In this document: positions 1 through 10,593 of the stretch, piece after piece
Numbering within the stretch: the stretch's first letter is position 1
Layout: every line of letters starts with the position of its first letter
DNA from: Bog-756 sp963725395
Lineage (GTDB): Bacteria; Actinomycetota; Acidimicrobiia; Acidimicrobiales; RAAP-2
Length of the DNA stretch: 64,000 bases
Assembly (NCBI GenBank): GCA_963725395.1
Contig: CAVRYH010000001.1
Location: 1 to 64,000, forward strand
Direction of reading: 5' to 3'
Notes under the pieces: generated by a model
What the model saw: only the letters and a program-made list of their open reading frames with translations
Databases searched by the model: none
Told to the model about the DNA's origin: nothing
Position numbers and translations under genes: made by a program

Positions 1-95
1 ACAGGTGGTCGGCAGCTGGGGGTAGGGTGTGTCTCACCGCCGCCCGGCGTCTCGGACGGCCTCGAACCTGCCACGGGAAGTGGGACCGGACCTCA

Positions 96-124
96 TTGAC
101 ACGCCGGCCCGGGTGCGATACTGT
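96..124 (+). promoter_or_regulatory. Probable rrn operon promoter
   Basis: A perfect TTGACA -35 hexamer at 96-101 is followed by a -10-like segment. This is GATACT at 117-122 with a 15-bp spacer, or TACTGT at 119-124 with a 17-bp spacer. It lies about 305 bp upstream of the 16S 5' end, a normal distance for an actinobacterial rrn promoter. No other convincing hexamer pair was seen in the leader. The transcription start is not determined. Confidence 0.6.
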
Positions 125-429
125 AACTAGTCCTGGTGAACGGCCCGCAAGGGCTTCGCCAGGCACCTACAGAACGGGGCTCTTGCCTCTGCCTGTGGGT
201 AATCCGGCACCAACGCCTGTTCGGCGTGTGCCTGGTCGCTCCTTGAAAACGGAATAGTGATAGCCAAAAGTCAGTGCGGGCGATCGCGGGGAAACTCGGG
301 ATCGCCAGTCAATTCAAAGCATTGAACGGACAATGTCTGTTCTTTGCCAGTATTCAGTTGACCGAGAGGATCAGTGTCCTCGAGGTCAGCTCTTCGATTT
401 CGGTCGGGCCTTCGGGTCTGAGCGAGGTC
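125..429 (+). other. rrn leader with boxA-like antitermination element
   Basis: This is the transcribed leader between the promoter and 16S, with no credible protein gene. Positions 240-257 (core CCTTGAAAACGGAATAG) resemble a second element just before 23S at 2290-2307 (CCTTGAGAATTCCATAG). Such paired elements before 16S and 23S look like actinobacterial boxA/NusB sites; that role is inferred. A weak inverted relation exists between 252-276 and 2002-2013 but needs a 13-nt bulge. It might be part of the 16S processing stem. Confidence 0.45.
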
Positions 430-2326
<1,897 letters not shown>

Positions 2327-2852
2327 CTCCAAGTTATAAAGAGTCAACGGCGGATGCCTTGGCGCCTGAAGCCGAAGAAGGACGTGGGAGGCTGCGAAAA
2401 GCCACGGGGAGCTGCCTACCAAGCGCGGATCCGTGGATGTCCGAATGGGGAAACCCGGCACCCGTCATGGGGTGTCACCCTGGTCTGAACGCATAGGACC
2501 AGTGGAGGGAACCGGGGGAATTGAAACATCTCAGTACCCCGAGGAGAGGAAAACAACAGTGACTCCCTGAGTAGCGGCGAGCGAAACGGGATGAGCCTAA
2601 ACCGAGTTGGTGGTAAAGCCTGATGGCGTTGCCAATTCGGGGTTGTGGGAGCCGATAGAAGGTGCATCAGAACCTTCACGGAGTTACAAAACCAATTGCT
2701 TAGTGGAAGCATCCAGGAAAGATGCGCCGCAGAGGGTAACAGCCCCGTACACGAAAAGCATTGGACTCCGATCGGATTTCCCGAGTAGCGCCGGATCCGG
2801 GAAAGCCGGCGTGAATCTGCGAGGACCACCTCGTAAGGCTAAGTACTCACAG

Positions 2853-2900
<48 letters not shown>

Positions 2901-3508
2901 GGGAGGGGAGTGAAATAGTACCTGAAACCGTTGACTTACAATCAGTCAGAGCGTCGTCGGCACTTTGTGCCGGCCGTGATGGCGTGCCTTTTGAAGAATG
3001 AGCCAACGAGTTACGGTGTGTGGCGAGGTTAACCTGCGAAGGGGAGCCGAAGCGAAAGCGAGTCTTAATAGGGCGAATTAGTCGCATGCTGTAGACCCGA
3101 AGCCGAGTGAGCTAGCCATGGGCAGGCTGAAGCGGGGGTAAGACCCCGTGGAGGGCCGAACCCACCCTGGTTGAAAACAGGGGGGATGACCTGTGGTTAG
3201 GGGTGAAAGGCCAATCAAACTCGGTGATAGCTGGTTCTCCCCGAAATGCATTTAGGTGCAGCGTCGGGCGTTCAGCATCGGAGGTAGAGCACTGAATGGG
3301 CTAGGGGGCCTACAAGCTTACTGACCCCAATCAAACTCCGAATGCCGATGCTTTAGAGCCTGGCAGTGAGACTACGAGGGATGAGCTTCGTTAGTCGAGA
3401 GGGAAACAGCCCAGACCGCCAGCTAAGGCCCCTAATTTTTGACTAAGTGGAAAACGATGTGGGAACGCGAAGACAGCCAGGAGGTTGGCTCAGAAGCAGC
3501 CATCCTTA

Positions 3509-3539
<31 letters not shown>

Positions 3540-4427
3540 GTCCTGCGCGGACAATGTAACGGGGCTCAAGTCAAAAGCCGAAGCTGCGGATTTCCATTCC
3601 GCCCGAATTTCGATGTCGCAAGATGTCGATCAATATTCGGGAATCACGGAGTGGGAGTGGTAGGGGAGCGTCGATCCTGCTGAGAAGCGGCGGTGGAAAC
3701 CGTCGTGGAGCGAGGTCGAGTGAGAATGTTGGTATGAGTAGCGAGAGAGGGGTGAGAAACCCCTCCGCCGTAAGCCCAAGGGTTCCTGGGGAAGGCTAAT
3801 CCACCCAGGGTAAGTCGGGAGCTAAGGCGAGGCCGAGAGGCGTAGTCGATGCACAACTGGTTGATATTCCAGTACTTCCGTGTCCGCGCCCATTCCAATG
3901 CCGGTGTCCTAAGGGGCTGTCCTTCGGGGCGAACCGACCGACCCGGTGGCGGAAAGCGAAGGAGGGACGCAGGAGGGTAGGTGAGCCCAGGCGTTGGTTG
4001 TCCTGGGGTAAGCGTGTAGGGAGAGGTCTAGGCAAATCCGGACCTCATCAATCCTGAGACGCGATGCCGAGCCACACCAGGCGAAGTCACTGATCCCATG
4101 CTGCCGAGAAAAGCTTCTAGCGAGCTGGCACGGAACCCGTACCCCAAACCGACACAGGTGGGCGGGTAGAGAATACCAAGGCGATCGGGAGAACTGTGGT
4201 TAAGGAACTCGGCAAAATACCTCCGTAACTTCGGGAGAAGGAGGGCCTCACTAGGATGACGAACTTCGCGTTCTGAGTCTGAAGGGGCCGCAGAGAATAG
4301 GGGAAAGCGACTGTTTACTAAAAACACAGGAGCGTGCGAAGTCGTAAGACGATGTATACGCTCTGACGCCTGCCCGGTGCCGGAAGGTTACGGGGAAGGG
4401 TTAGCCCTCGGGCGAAGCTCTGAACCT

Positions 4428-4462
<35 letters not shown>

Positions 4463-5267
4463 TAGTACTTTGAACCTGGCCGTTAAAAAACCCCGCTATA
4501 TGCTGGAACATCCGAGTATCCGGTGGTACTAGCCCTCGTCACACCCTGTTCCTAGGGTGGCCGGCGTGGGCAGTGAAAATCCATCCGGTGCGGACAATCA
4601 GCAGGAAACTGCCAGTCCTTGTCTTGTGCTCGATCCCAACTGGATCGCTGGATTCGTGGACGGTGAGGTTGCTTCTCTGTTTCGGTTCATCGCAGTTCGA
4701 TGATGCATCGACACGGAGGCTGGCAGCTTCAGCCCGTATTCCACATCTACCAGCACCAGGACCATCGAGATGTTCTCGAGGCGATGGTCCCGACCTTCGG
4801 CTGTGGGCGAGTCCGCCCAAAAGGCCCGAGGAGCAGCGTCTTGACTATTGCGGTCGAGTCGCTTCGAGACCTAAAGACGGAAATTGTCCCGTTCTTCGAG
4901 GAGCATCCACTTGTCGTCAAGCGCAACGACTTCTCATCGTTCGCCGCCATCGTGCGGTCGATGCGGAGGAAGGAGCGTCTGACGAGGTCAGGGTTCGAGT
5001 TTCTGGTGCGACTTGCGTATGGCATGAACGCCAATGGCAAGCAACGCACGAGAAGCATGCAACAAGTATTGGCAGGATCCTCAGAGACTGCACGCGAGGC
5101 TTCCTCGACTGCCCGTTCCAATGCCGATTGGAACAGAAAGGGCGATCGGGGATGAAGATACAGTCCGACCCCCATGGCGACATGGGGAGCTAGGCAGAAA
5201 TGACCTAGCCGCTCAAATGGTAAATGGAGAAGTTCCAAGAGCCATTAATTGAGTAGTAACAAAAGTG
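4463..5267 (+). mobile_element. Group I intron in 23S rRNA at position L1923, encoding a LAGLIDADG endonuclease
   Basis: The conserved helix 69 sequence is broken after ...TAACTATAACGGT (ends 4462) and resumes with CCTAAGGTAGCG at 5268. Counting from E. coli 23S this is between U1923 and C1924, the I-CeuI target. Seen in sequence: the 5' exon ends in U and the intron ends in G (5267), as group I splicing requires. An internal guide GCCGTT (4479-4484) pairs with exon AACGGT (4457-4462), giving P1 with a U-G wobble at the splice site. P3 is TGCTG (4501-4505) with CAGCA (4599-4603). P7 is CGGAC (4591-4595) with GTCCG (5163-5167), and the R-like GAAGATACAGTCCG lies at 5154-5167. The endonuclease gene sits between P3/P7 5' strands and P7 3' strand, so in P8. 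The intron subtype was not determined. Confidence 0.9.
4566..5155 (+). pseudogene. LAGLIDADG homing endonuclease (single-motif type), frameshifted
   Basis: One frame reads LDPNWIAGFVDGE (4629-4667), the first LAGLIDADG helix. The next frame back reads GCFSVSVHRSS (from 4667), the normal continuation DGEGCFSV. The sequence GAGGTTGC would read correctly as GAGGGTTGC, so one G is missing at about 4667-4668. The downstream frame runs to TGA at 5153-5155 and keeps family features: FEEHPLVVKRNDFSSF and the FLVRLAYGMN segment. Total length is about 180-195 residues with one motif, which suggests an I-CreI-like homodimer. The start may be GTG 4566, reading through intron core, or GTG 4626. In family members the protein cuts intronless 23S alleles to drive homing. 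As read, it would give no full-length enzyme unless the ribosome shifts frame or the base is a sequencing error. Confidence 0.82.
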
Positions 5268-5322
<55 letters not shown>

Positions 5323-5580
5323 CGACTTTCCTACTGTCTCAACCACAGACCCGGCGAAATTGAAGTACGAGTAAAGATGCTCGTTAGCTGCATCAGGACG
5401 GAAAGACCCCGTGGACCTTTACTACAGCTTGCTGTTGAGTTTTAGTACATATTGTGTAGGATAGGTGGGAGACTTTGAAGCTTTGGCGCCAGCCAGGGTG
5501 GAGTCAACCTTGAAATACCACCCTTTATGTGCCGGAACCCTAACCTCGGTCCGTTATCCGGATCAGGGACAGCGTCAGGT

Positions 5581-5612
<32 letters not shown>

Positions 5613-5831
5613 ACGTAACGGAGGCGCCCAAAGGTTCCCTCAGGCTGGTTGGCAATCAGCCGTCGAGTGCAATGGCACAAGGGAGCTTGACTGCGAGACC
5701 TACAAGTCGAGCAGGTGCGAAAGCAGGGCATAGTGATCCAGCGGTTGCTTGTGGAAGCGCCGTTGCTCAACGGATAAAAGGTACCCCGGGGATAACAGGC
5801 TCATCTTCCCCAAGAGTCCATATCGACGGGA

Positions 5832-5877
<46 letters not shown>

Positions 5878-5878
5878 C

Positions 5879-5914
<36 letters not shown>

Positions 5915-5930
5915 TACGCGAGCTGGGTTT

Positions 5931-5962
<32 letters not shown>

Positions 5963-5992
5963 ATGCAGCCGTAGGAGATTTGAGGAAGGCTA

Positions 5993-6023
<31 letters not shown>

Positions 6024-6079
6024 GCTCTCGTGTGTCAGTTGTCCTGCCAAGGGCACTGCTGATTTGCGACCTTCGGGTG

Positions 6080-6111
<32 letters not shown>

Positions 6112-6246
6112 TCGTTCCAAGATGAAATCTCCCACAGGGTTAACCTGGTAAGGCCCGTGGCCAGACGACCACGTTGATAGGCCGGAAGTGTACGTGCGGT
6201 AACGCATTCAGCTGACCGGTACTAATCGGCCGAGGGCTTGGAAACT

Positions 6247-6266
6247 TGCTCGTGCTCGCTATGGAA
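6247..6266 (+). repeat. Right arm of the 23S processing stem
   Basis: Exact 20-base reverse complement of 2299-2318, lying a few bases past the 23S 3' end. Together the arms should fold into the RNase III-type stem that releases pre-23S. Confidence 0.85.
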
Positions 6267-6352
6267 CGCTCAGGGGTGACCGTCATCGGTCACGCCGGGC
6301 TCGGACGGCATCCTTGGGATGCAGGTCATCGAGCCCGAGGAGAGCGCACAGT

Positions 6353-6470
6353 TTCCGGTGGCCATGGCGGCGGAGAGACACCCGTTCCCATTCCGAACAC
6401 GGCAGTTAAGCCCGCCAGCGCCGATGGTACTTGGGGGGTAGCCCCCTGGGAGAGTAGGACGCCGCCGGGA
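6353..6470 (+). rRNA. rrf: 5S ribosomal RNA
   Basis: About 118 nt. It has the loop B/C hallmark CCCGTTCCCATTCCGAACACGG and the loop E/D region GCCGATGGTACTTGG. A closing helix forms between the 5' TCCGGTGGC and the 3' GCCGCCGGGA. It is the last gene of the rrn operon, 110 bp after 23S. Ends are set by helix I pairing. Confidence 0.95.
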
Positions 6471-6478
6471 TTTCTCCA

Positions 6479-6511
6479 GACGATGCCCCCCGCCATGCGG
6501 GGGGCATCGTC
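6479..6511 (+). terminator. rrn operon terminator hairpin
   Basis: A perfect 15-bp inverted repeat (GACGATGCCCCCCGC with its complement, 3-nt loop CAT) lies directly after 5S. It has no clear T-tract, as is common in high-GC actinobacteria. The stem is very GC-rich and it sits between the rrn operon and the convergent efeB gene, so it may serve both strands. Confidence 0.75.
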
Positions 6512-6629
6512 GTCTCTGTGCTTAGCCGGGCTTCGACGATGTCGCCGGTGGGTGCCGTCACCGTGACCTGCCACGGCTCCGTTCAGCCCTCCGGTTCTGG
6601 ATGAGATGCGACCCGGTCGGGCCCCGGGG

Positions 6630-7883
6630 TCAGAGCAGGTCGTGCCCCCAGGACTCGCCGTCGGCAACACCGGGAGGGCACGCGAACACACCGCTGCCGG
6701 TGGCAAGGAGGTATTCGGAGAGGGCGTCGTTGAGGGAGAGACGTGATTGGATCGGAATGAACTGCTTCCGTGGGTCCTTCTGGAAGCAGACGAAGAACAG
6801 TCCTGCGTCCATCTCCCCCGACGTCGGGTCCACGCCGTCGGCGAAGCTGTAGCCGCGGCGGAGAATCGCCTGGCCGGCGTTGGTGCTGGGCGCCGCTTGG
6901 CGTATGTGGGAGAACTCGGGGATCACAGGCTGCGCGTCCGCCCCGAGGGCTTGGAGATCCACCGGTGCGGTTTCGCTGCTCTGACCGAGCGGTGCTCCTG
7001 TCGACTTCACCCGACCGATGGTTTCCTGCTGCACGTCCAGGGTGTTGCGGTCCCATTCCTCGAGATGGACGCGGATCCTCCTGGCCACCAGGTAGGTGCC
7101 GCCGACCATCCAGGGCTGGTCGCCGTCGTGGCCGATCCAGACGAAGTCCTTCATGGCGGTGGTGTCCGAAGAGTCGAGGTTGTTGGTGCCGTCCCGGAAT
7201 CCCAGGAGATTTCGCGGGTCCCCCCCACCGGATCCCTGGGACGCAGTAGGCCCGAAGCAGACCTGGAGGTACCGCAGTGTCGCCGTGCCGAGGGCCAGAC
7301 GGGCCAGATTGTGGACGGCATGGAACGCAACCTGGGGGTCGTCGGCGCACGCCTGTATGCAGAGATCTCCGCCGGTGCGGGCGGCATCGAGCTCGTCCCC
7401 GGCAAACGGTGGGAGCTCGACCAGCGCGGCGGGCCTCCGTGTCGCGAGCCCGAAACGGTCGTCGAACAGGGTGGGCCCGAATCCCACCGTGACGGTCAGG
7501 TTCGAGGGAGGGAGGTCGAGCGCTTCTCCGGTGTCGGCCGGGGGCGCGAACAGGCCGGAAGGCCCATCTACGGGCTCCCCTGCGGTGAGTCGGACCGCCG
7601 CTTTCGTCCAGGTTCCGAGTAGTCCCTTCAGCGCCAGCACCCCGGTGGCGGTGACGTCGAAGGCGGCGAAGACCATCCGCGACTGCTCGGGTGTGGTGAT
7701 GCCCGCCTGGTGGGGGCCGAAGAACGGGACCGTCGAGGTCGTGGTCTGGCCTCCATCGGTCTCGGTCGCCGCTCCGGCGTCCTCGGTCCCCACCCCGGCA
7801 CCCGTCACCGCTCCGGCGATCAACCCGGCGGTGGCCAGGCCGGAGCCGGCCAGGAGCTGGCGTCGGCTGAGTCCGCGCCTCAC
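6630..7883 (-). CDS. efeB: EfeB, Tat-exported dye-decolorizing (DyP-type) heme peroxidase / deferrochelatase
   Basis: 417 residues. In EfeUOB systems this periplasmic or extracellular heme peroxidase works with EfeO in acid-favoured ferrous iron uptake. Seen here: a twin-arginine signal SRRQLL at residues 6-11 followed by a hydrophobic stretch; the DyP signature GFRDGTNN at 228-235 with the distal Asp at 231; a candidate proximal heme-ligand His at 326 in FSHIRQ; and ILRRGYSF at 340-347, supplying the distal Arg. Length fits the family. The GTG start (7883-7881) overlaps the TGA of the efeO continuation frame in GTGA, implying translational coupling. No efeU permease gene is adjacent. The call is firm; the physiological substrate is not shown by sequence. 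Confidence 0.93.
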   Translation of the reverse strand: MRRGLSRRQLLAGSGLATAGLIAGAVTGAGVGTEDAGAATETDGGQTTTSTVPFFGPHQAGITTPEQSRMVFAAFDVTATGVLALKGLLGTWTKAAVRLTAGEPVDGPSGLFAPPADTGEALDLPPSNLTVTVGFGPTLFDDRFGLATRRPAALVELPPFAGDELDAARTGGDLCIQACADDPQVAFHAVHNLARLALGTATLRYLQVCFGPTASQGSGGGDPRNLLGFRDGTNNLDSSDTTAMKDFVWIGHDGDQPWMVGGTYLVARRIRVHLEEWDRNTLDVQQETIGRVKSTGAPLGQSSETAPVDLQALGADAQPVIPEFSHIRQAAPSTNAGQAILRRGYSFADGVDPTSGEMDAGLFFVCFQKDPRKQFIPIQSRLSLNDALSEYLLATGSGVFACPPGVADGESWGHDLL

Positions 7884-8996
7884 GAGGAGGCTCCGTAGGG
7901 CGACCCGCCACTCGTGCCGAAGGGCACGAGCGTCGTCGACAACCGCGACAGGTTGGCGGCCGCCGCATCGGTCCGTTGCGACAAGGACAAGCGGGTTTCC
8001 GTCGAGATCGACGAGTCCGGGACCTGGCTCGGTGGTCCGAGGGCGGCCACGTCACCCATCAGTCCGGTGAGTTGCTTGTCCGACGGTGGCGGTCAGGCCC
8101 GGTGCCACGAGGGTGGCCAACGGCGTGATGATGTCGTAGGCCTCGTCGGCGGCCTCGATGCCGGCTGCGATATCCACCGCATCGAGGTGCGAATAGAGCT
8201 CCTCGTCGCCGGGGATGGCCACGCTGTTGACCCAGCCCAGGTCGTCTACGGCCGTCACACCGATCGCCTCGGGCCGCAGCGTGCCCTTGGAGAGGAGGAA
8301 CTCGGCTACGGGCGCTTGGGCCATGAGTCCGCTGGCGTCACTGATGGCCTGAGCGACGTCACCGGATGCCGCCGCGCCGCCCGAGCCCGGAGCCGATTCG
8401 CCCCAGAGATCCCGCTCGATCGCGTGCAGGCCACCGAAGGTCTGTCCGGGGCCGACCTCGCTGGCCAGTTCGTCGAGCGCCGATGCATTGACCGGATCGC
8501 CGCCGGCCACTTGGCGGAATTGGTCGAACTGGGCCTGGGCCGCCAGCTCGTCGAGGCGCGCTGCGCCGACGTCGCCCGCCTGGAGGTCGTTCTGCAGACG
8601 CCCGACGTCGTCGACGAACGAGGACGCGGCACTCCCGAGATGGCTACGGAAGGCGACCGTGGCCTCGTTGGCCGCCACCCGCTCAGCGGCGGTGGTCTGC
8701 TTCGAGGTGGACTCCGCCAGGGCGGCGGTCCGCGCCGGTCGGGCGTTGCCAGTGGTCGTGCCACACGCGCCTGCGCCTATGGCCAGGAGAGCGGCCAGGG
8801 CCAGGCCGCCGACGCGAAGGGCAGCCGTGCGGGTGAACGACCCAGGAGTCGGGCCGCCGGATGCGGGAGGAGGGAGGGAAGGTGCCACGGTCGCCCACAA
8901 GGCTAGGTGGAGATCCCCGCCGATCGGCGGCGCCACCTCCGGCTCCGCGGCCGGCCTGAAACGGCCGGGCGACGCGTTCAACTCGCCCGAGGCCAC
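7880..8996 (-). CDS. efeO: EfeO-type iron-uptake lipoprotein (peptidase M75 family), apparent frameshift near 8084
   Basis: The first frame stops at 8052 (up to 314 residues). It has a hydrophobic signal ending in a lipobox-like LLAIGAGAC and the M75/EfeO segment GGLHAIERDLWG, whose HxxE is a known metal-binding motif. After about position 8084 the homologous C-terminus continues in the neighbouring frame (SDKQLTGLMGDVAAL, then LSQRTDAAAANLSRL) and ends at TGA 7882-7880, overlapping the efeB start. The net change is one extra base or two missing. Either the gene makes a truncated protein or the base call is wrong. The true start is uncertain: the long N-terminus before the signal peptide suggests a GTG or TTG start near 8890-8900. 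EfeO would bind iron outside the membrane for an EfeU permease encoded elsewhere. Confidence 0.78.
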
Positions 8997-9032
8997 AGGG
9001 GCAGGGCCCCGGGGGCCGATAGAATCGCCTGC

Positions 9033-10583
9033 ATGGCAATCGACGATTCTTCTGGTCCCGCGCGCCCGCCGGGACCGGGGGGTGGTTCGGGTCGATCTGG
9101 CGGTTCGGGTCGTTCCGGCAGCTCAGGCGGTTCTGGGCGTTCGGGGCGCCCCCAGTTCTCGGGGCGAACGGGTGATGCAGGTCGTCCGGAGGGCGGTTCG
9201 GGTCGTTCAGGCAGCTCAGGCGGCTCGAGGCGTTCGGGGCAGTCGGGGCGTTCGGGGCAGTCGGGGAGTTCGGGTCGTGCGGGCGGTGCGCCGAGGCGTC
9301 CGACTGGAGGGCCGTCAGACCGCCCACCACGGAGGACGACGGAGGGCTCGTCCGGTCGCCGCGACGGCCCTCCTCGGCGGGACGACGGTCGCGGTGGCGA
9401 TGCGGGAAGGGATCGGCGGGTCGCGGCGGGTGACACCGGCAGGGGCAGTGACCGCGGCCCGGTGCGAGGTCGTGGTCAGAGATCCGGTGCCGCCGGACGC
9501 CCCGAGCGGGGGGGACGGCCTTCGGGCGGTGCCCCCCGCTCGGACAAGAGTGCCGGGTCGGGCCCCGGGCGCCCCGGTAAGCCGGCAGGTCAAAAGGGAC
9601 GCGGGCGACCGTCGTCCGGCGGGCAGTCCGGTTGGGGTGAGCGGAGCTCCCGACCCCCGGTCGTCCGCAAAGGGTGGGGGAGCGTCGCCCGACGCGGTGC
9701 GAGTACCGTCCGCGGTGGTGACGAGGGCCGTGGGCCGGATGCCGACACCCCCGAGGGCCGGCGGCGCTCCCGGACCCGCACTGACGAGTTCGTACCCGAG
9801 CAATGGGTCAGGACCGACGAACGTCGGGGTCCGCGTGGCGCCAGATCGGAGCCGCTGCGACCACCCGCACACCGGTCGGTCCAGCCCCCGGCCGCCCTCC
9901 CACCGGACATCGCCAACGAGCTGGCCTCCGCGGCCGGACCGGACTGGAACCATCTGCGCGACCGGGTCAGCGAGCGGATGGCGGCGGGAATCGGGGCCTA
10001 CGAGCGGGAGCGATACCGGGACGCGGCCCGCATCCTGAAGACGGTGGTGGACGCCGTCCCCAACTCGCCGTCGGCTCGTGAGCTCCTGGGCCTCAGCCAG
10101 TACCACCAGGCCTACTGGAAAGCCGCGCTTCCCAATCTGGAGGCATTCGCCGCCCTCACCGGATCGGTCGACCAGCATCCGGTCCGGATGGACTGCCATC
10201 GAGCCCTCGGACGCCCGAAGCGGGTGGAGGCGCTCTTCGAGGAGCTGCGCCGTGGATCCCCGGATCCCGAGGTGCTGTCCGAGGGCCGGCTGGTGCTGGC
10301 CGGCACCCGTGCCGACAACGGTGACCTCGAGGGCGCGGTCGCCCTGCTGGTGGAGGCGGGTGCGGGTCGCCTGGTCCGCAATCCGGCCGAACGCCACCTC
10401 CGGCAGTGGTACGTGCTCGGCGACTTGATGGAGCGGTCCGGTGACCTGGCCAAGGCGCGGGAGCTGTTCCTCCGGGTGCGGGCGGCCGATCCGGACGCCT
10501 ACGACGTCGCCGACCGGCTCGAGTCCCTCGGTCCGCCGACCAAGGCGAGGCGCACTCCGAACCGGCCTCGCGGTGGCCGTTAG
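9033..10583 (+). CDS. TPR-domain protein with a long disordered Gly/Ser/Arg-rich N-terminus
   Basis: 516 residues from ATG 9033 (MAIDDSSGP); the frame extends further upstream but without gene-like sequence. Residues about 10-110 are a simple repeat based on GGSGRSG and SGQSG units. Up to about residue 280 the chain remains rich in Gly, Arg, Pro and Ser. The C-terminal about 220 residues are ordered and helical: YERERYRDAARILKTVVDAVPNSPSARELLG and GDLAKARELFLRVRAADP are typical TPR helices. TPR-only relatives occur in many actinobacteria with no assigned function. A basic low-complexity head could bind RNA or drive condensation, but that is speculation. It is divergent from efeO and lies 10 bp upstream of the aldolase gene, so the two may be co-transcribed. 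Confidence 0.8.
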   Translation: MAIDDSSGPARPPGPGGGSGRSGGSGRSGSSGGSGRSGRPQFSGRTGDAGRPEGGSGRSGSSGGSRRSGQSGRSGQSGSSGRAGGAPRRPTGGPSDRPPRRTTEGSSGRRDGPPRRDDGRGGDAGRDRRVAAGDTGRGSDRGPVRGRGQRSGAAGRPERGGRPSGGAPRSDKSAGSGPGRPGKPAGQKGRGRPSSGGQSGWGERSSRPPVVRKGWGSVARRGASTVRGGDEGRGPDADTPEGRRRSRTRTDEFVPEQWVRTDERRGPRGARSEPLRPPAHRSVQPPAALPPDIANELASAAGPDWNHLRDRVSERMAAGIGAYERERYRDAARILKTVVDAVPNSPSARELLGLSQYHQAYWKAALPNLEAFAALTGSVDQHPVRMDCHRALGRPKRVEALFEELRRGSPDPEVLSEGRLVLAGTRADNGDLEGAVALLVEAGAGRLVRNPAERHLRQWYVLGDLMERSGDLAKARELFLRVRAADPDAYDVADRLESLGPPTKARRTPNRPRGGR

Positions 10584-10593
10584 GCTGGGCGGC

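Noticed and set aside
8907..9032. Longer N-terminus for the TPR protein
   Set aside because: The extra 42 codons are Arg-rich and overlap the efeO 5' region; ATG 9033 is a natural start.
9080..9300. Regular short DNA repeats resembling an array
   Set aside because: They encode the GSGRSG repeats in frame and have no spacers, so not CRISPR.
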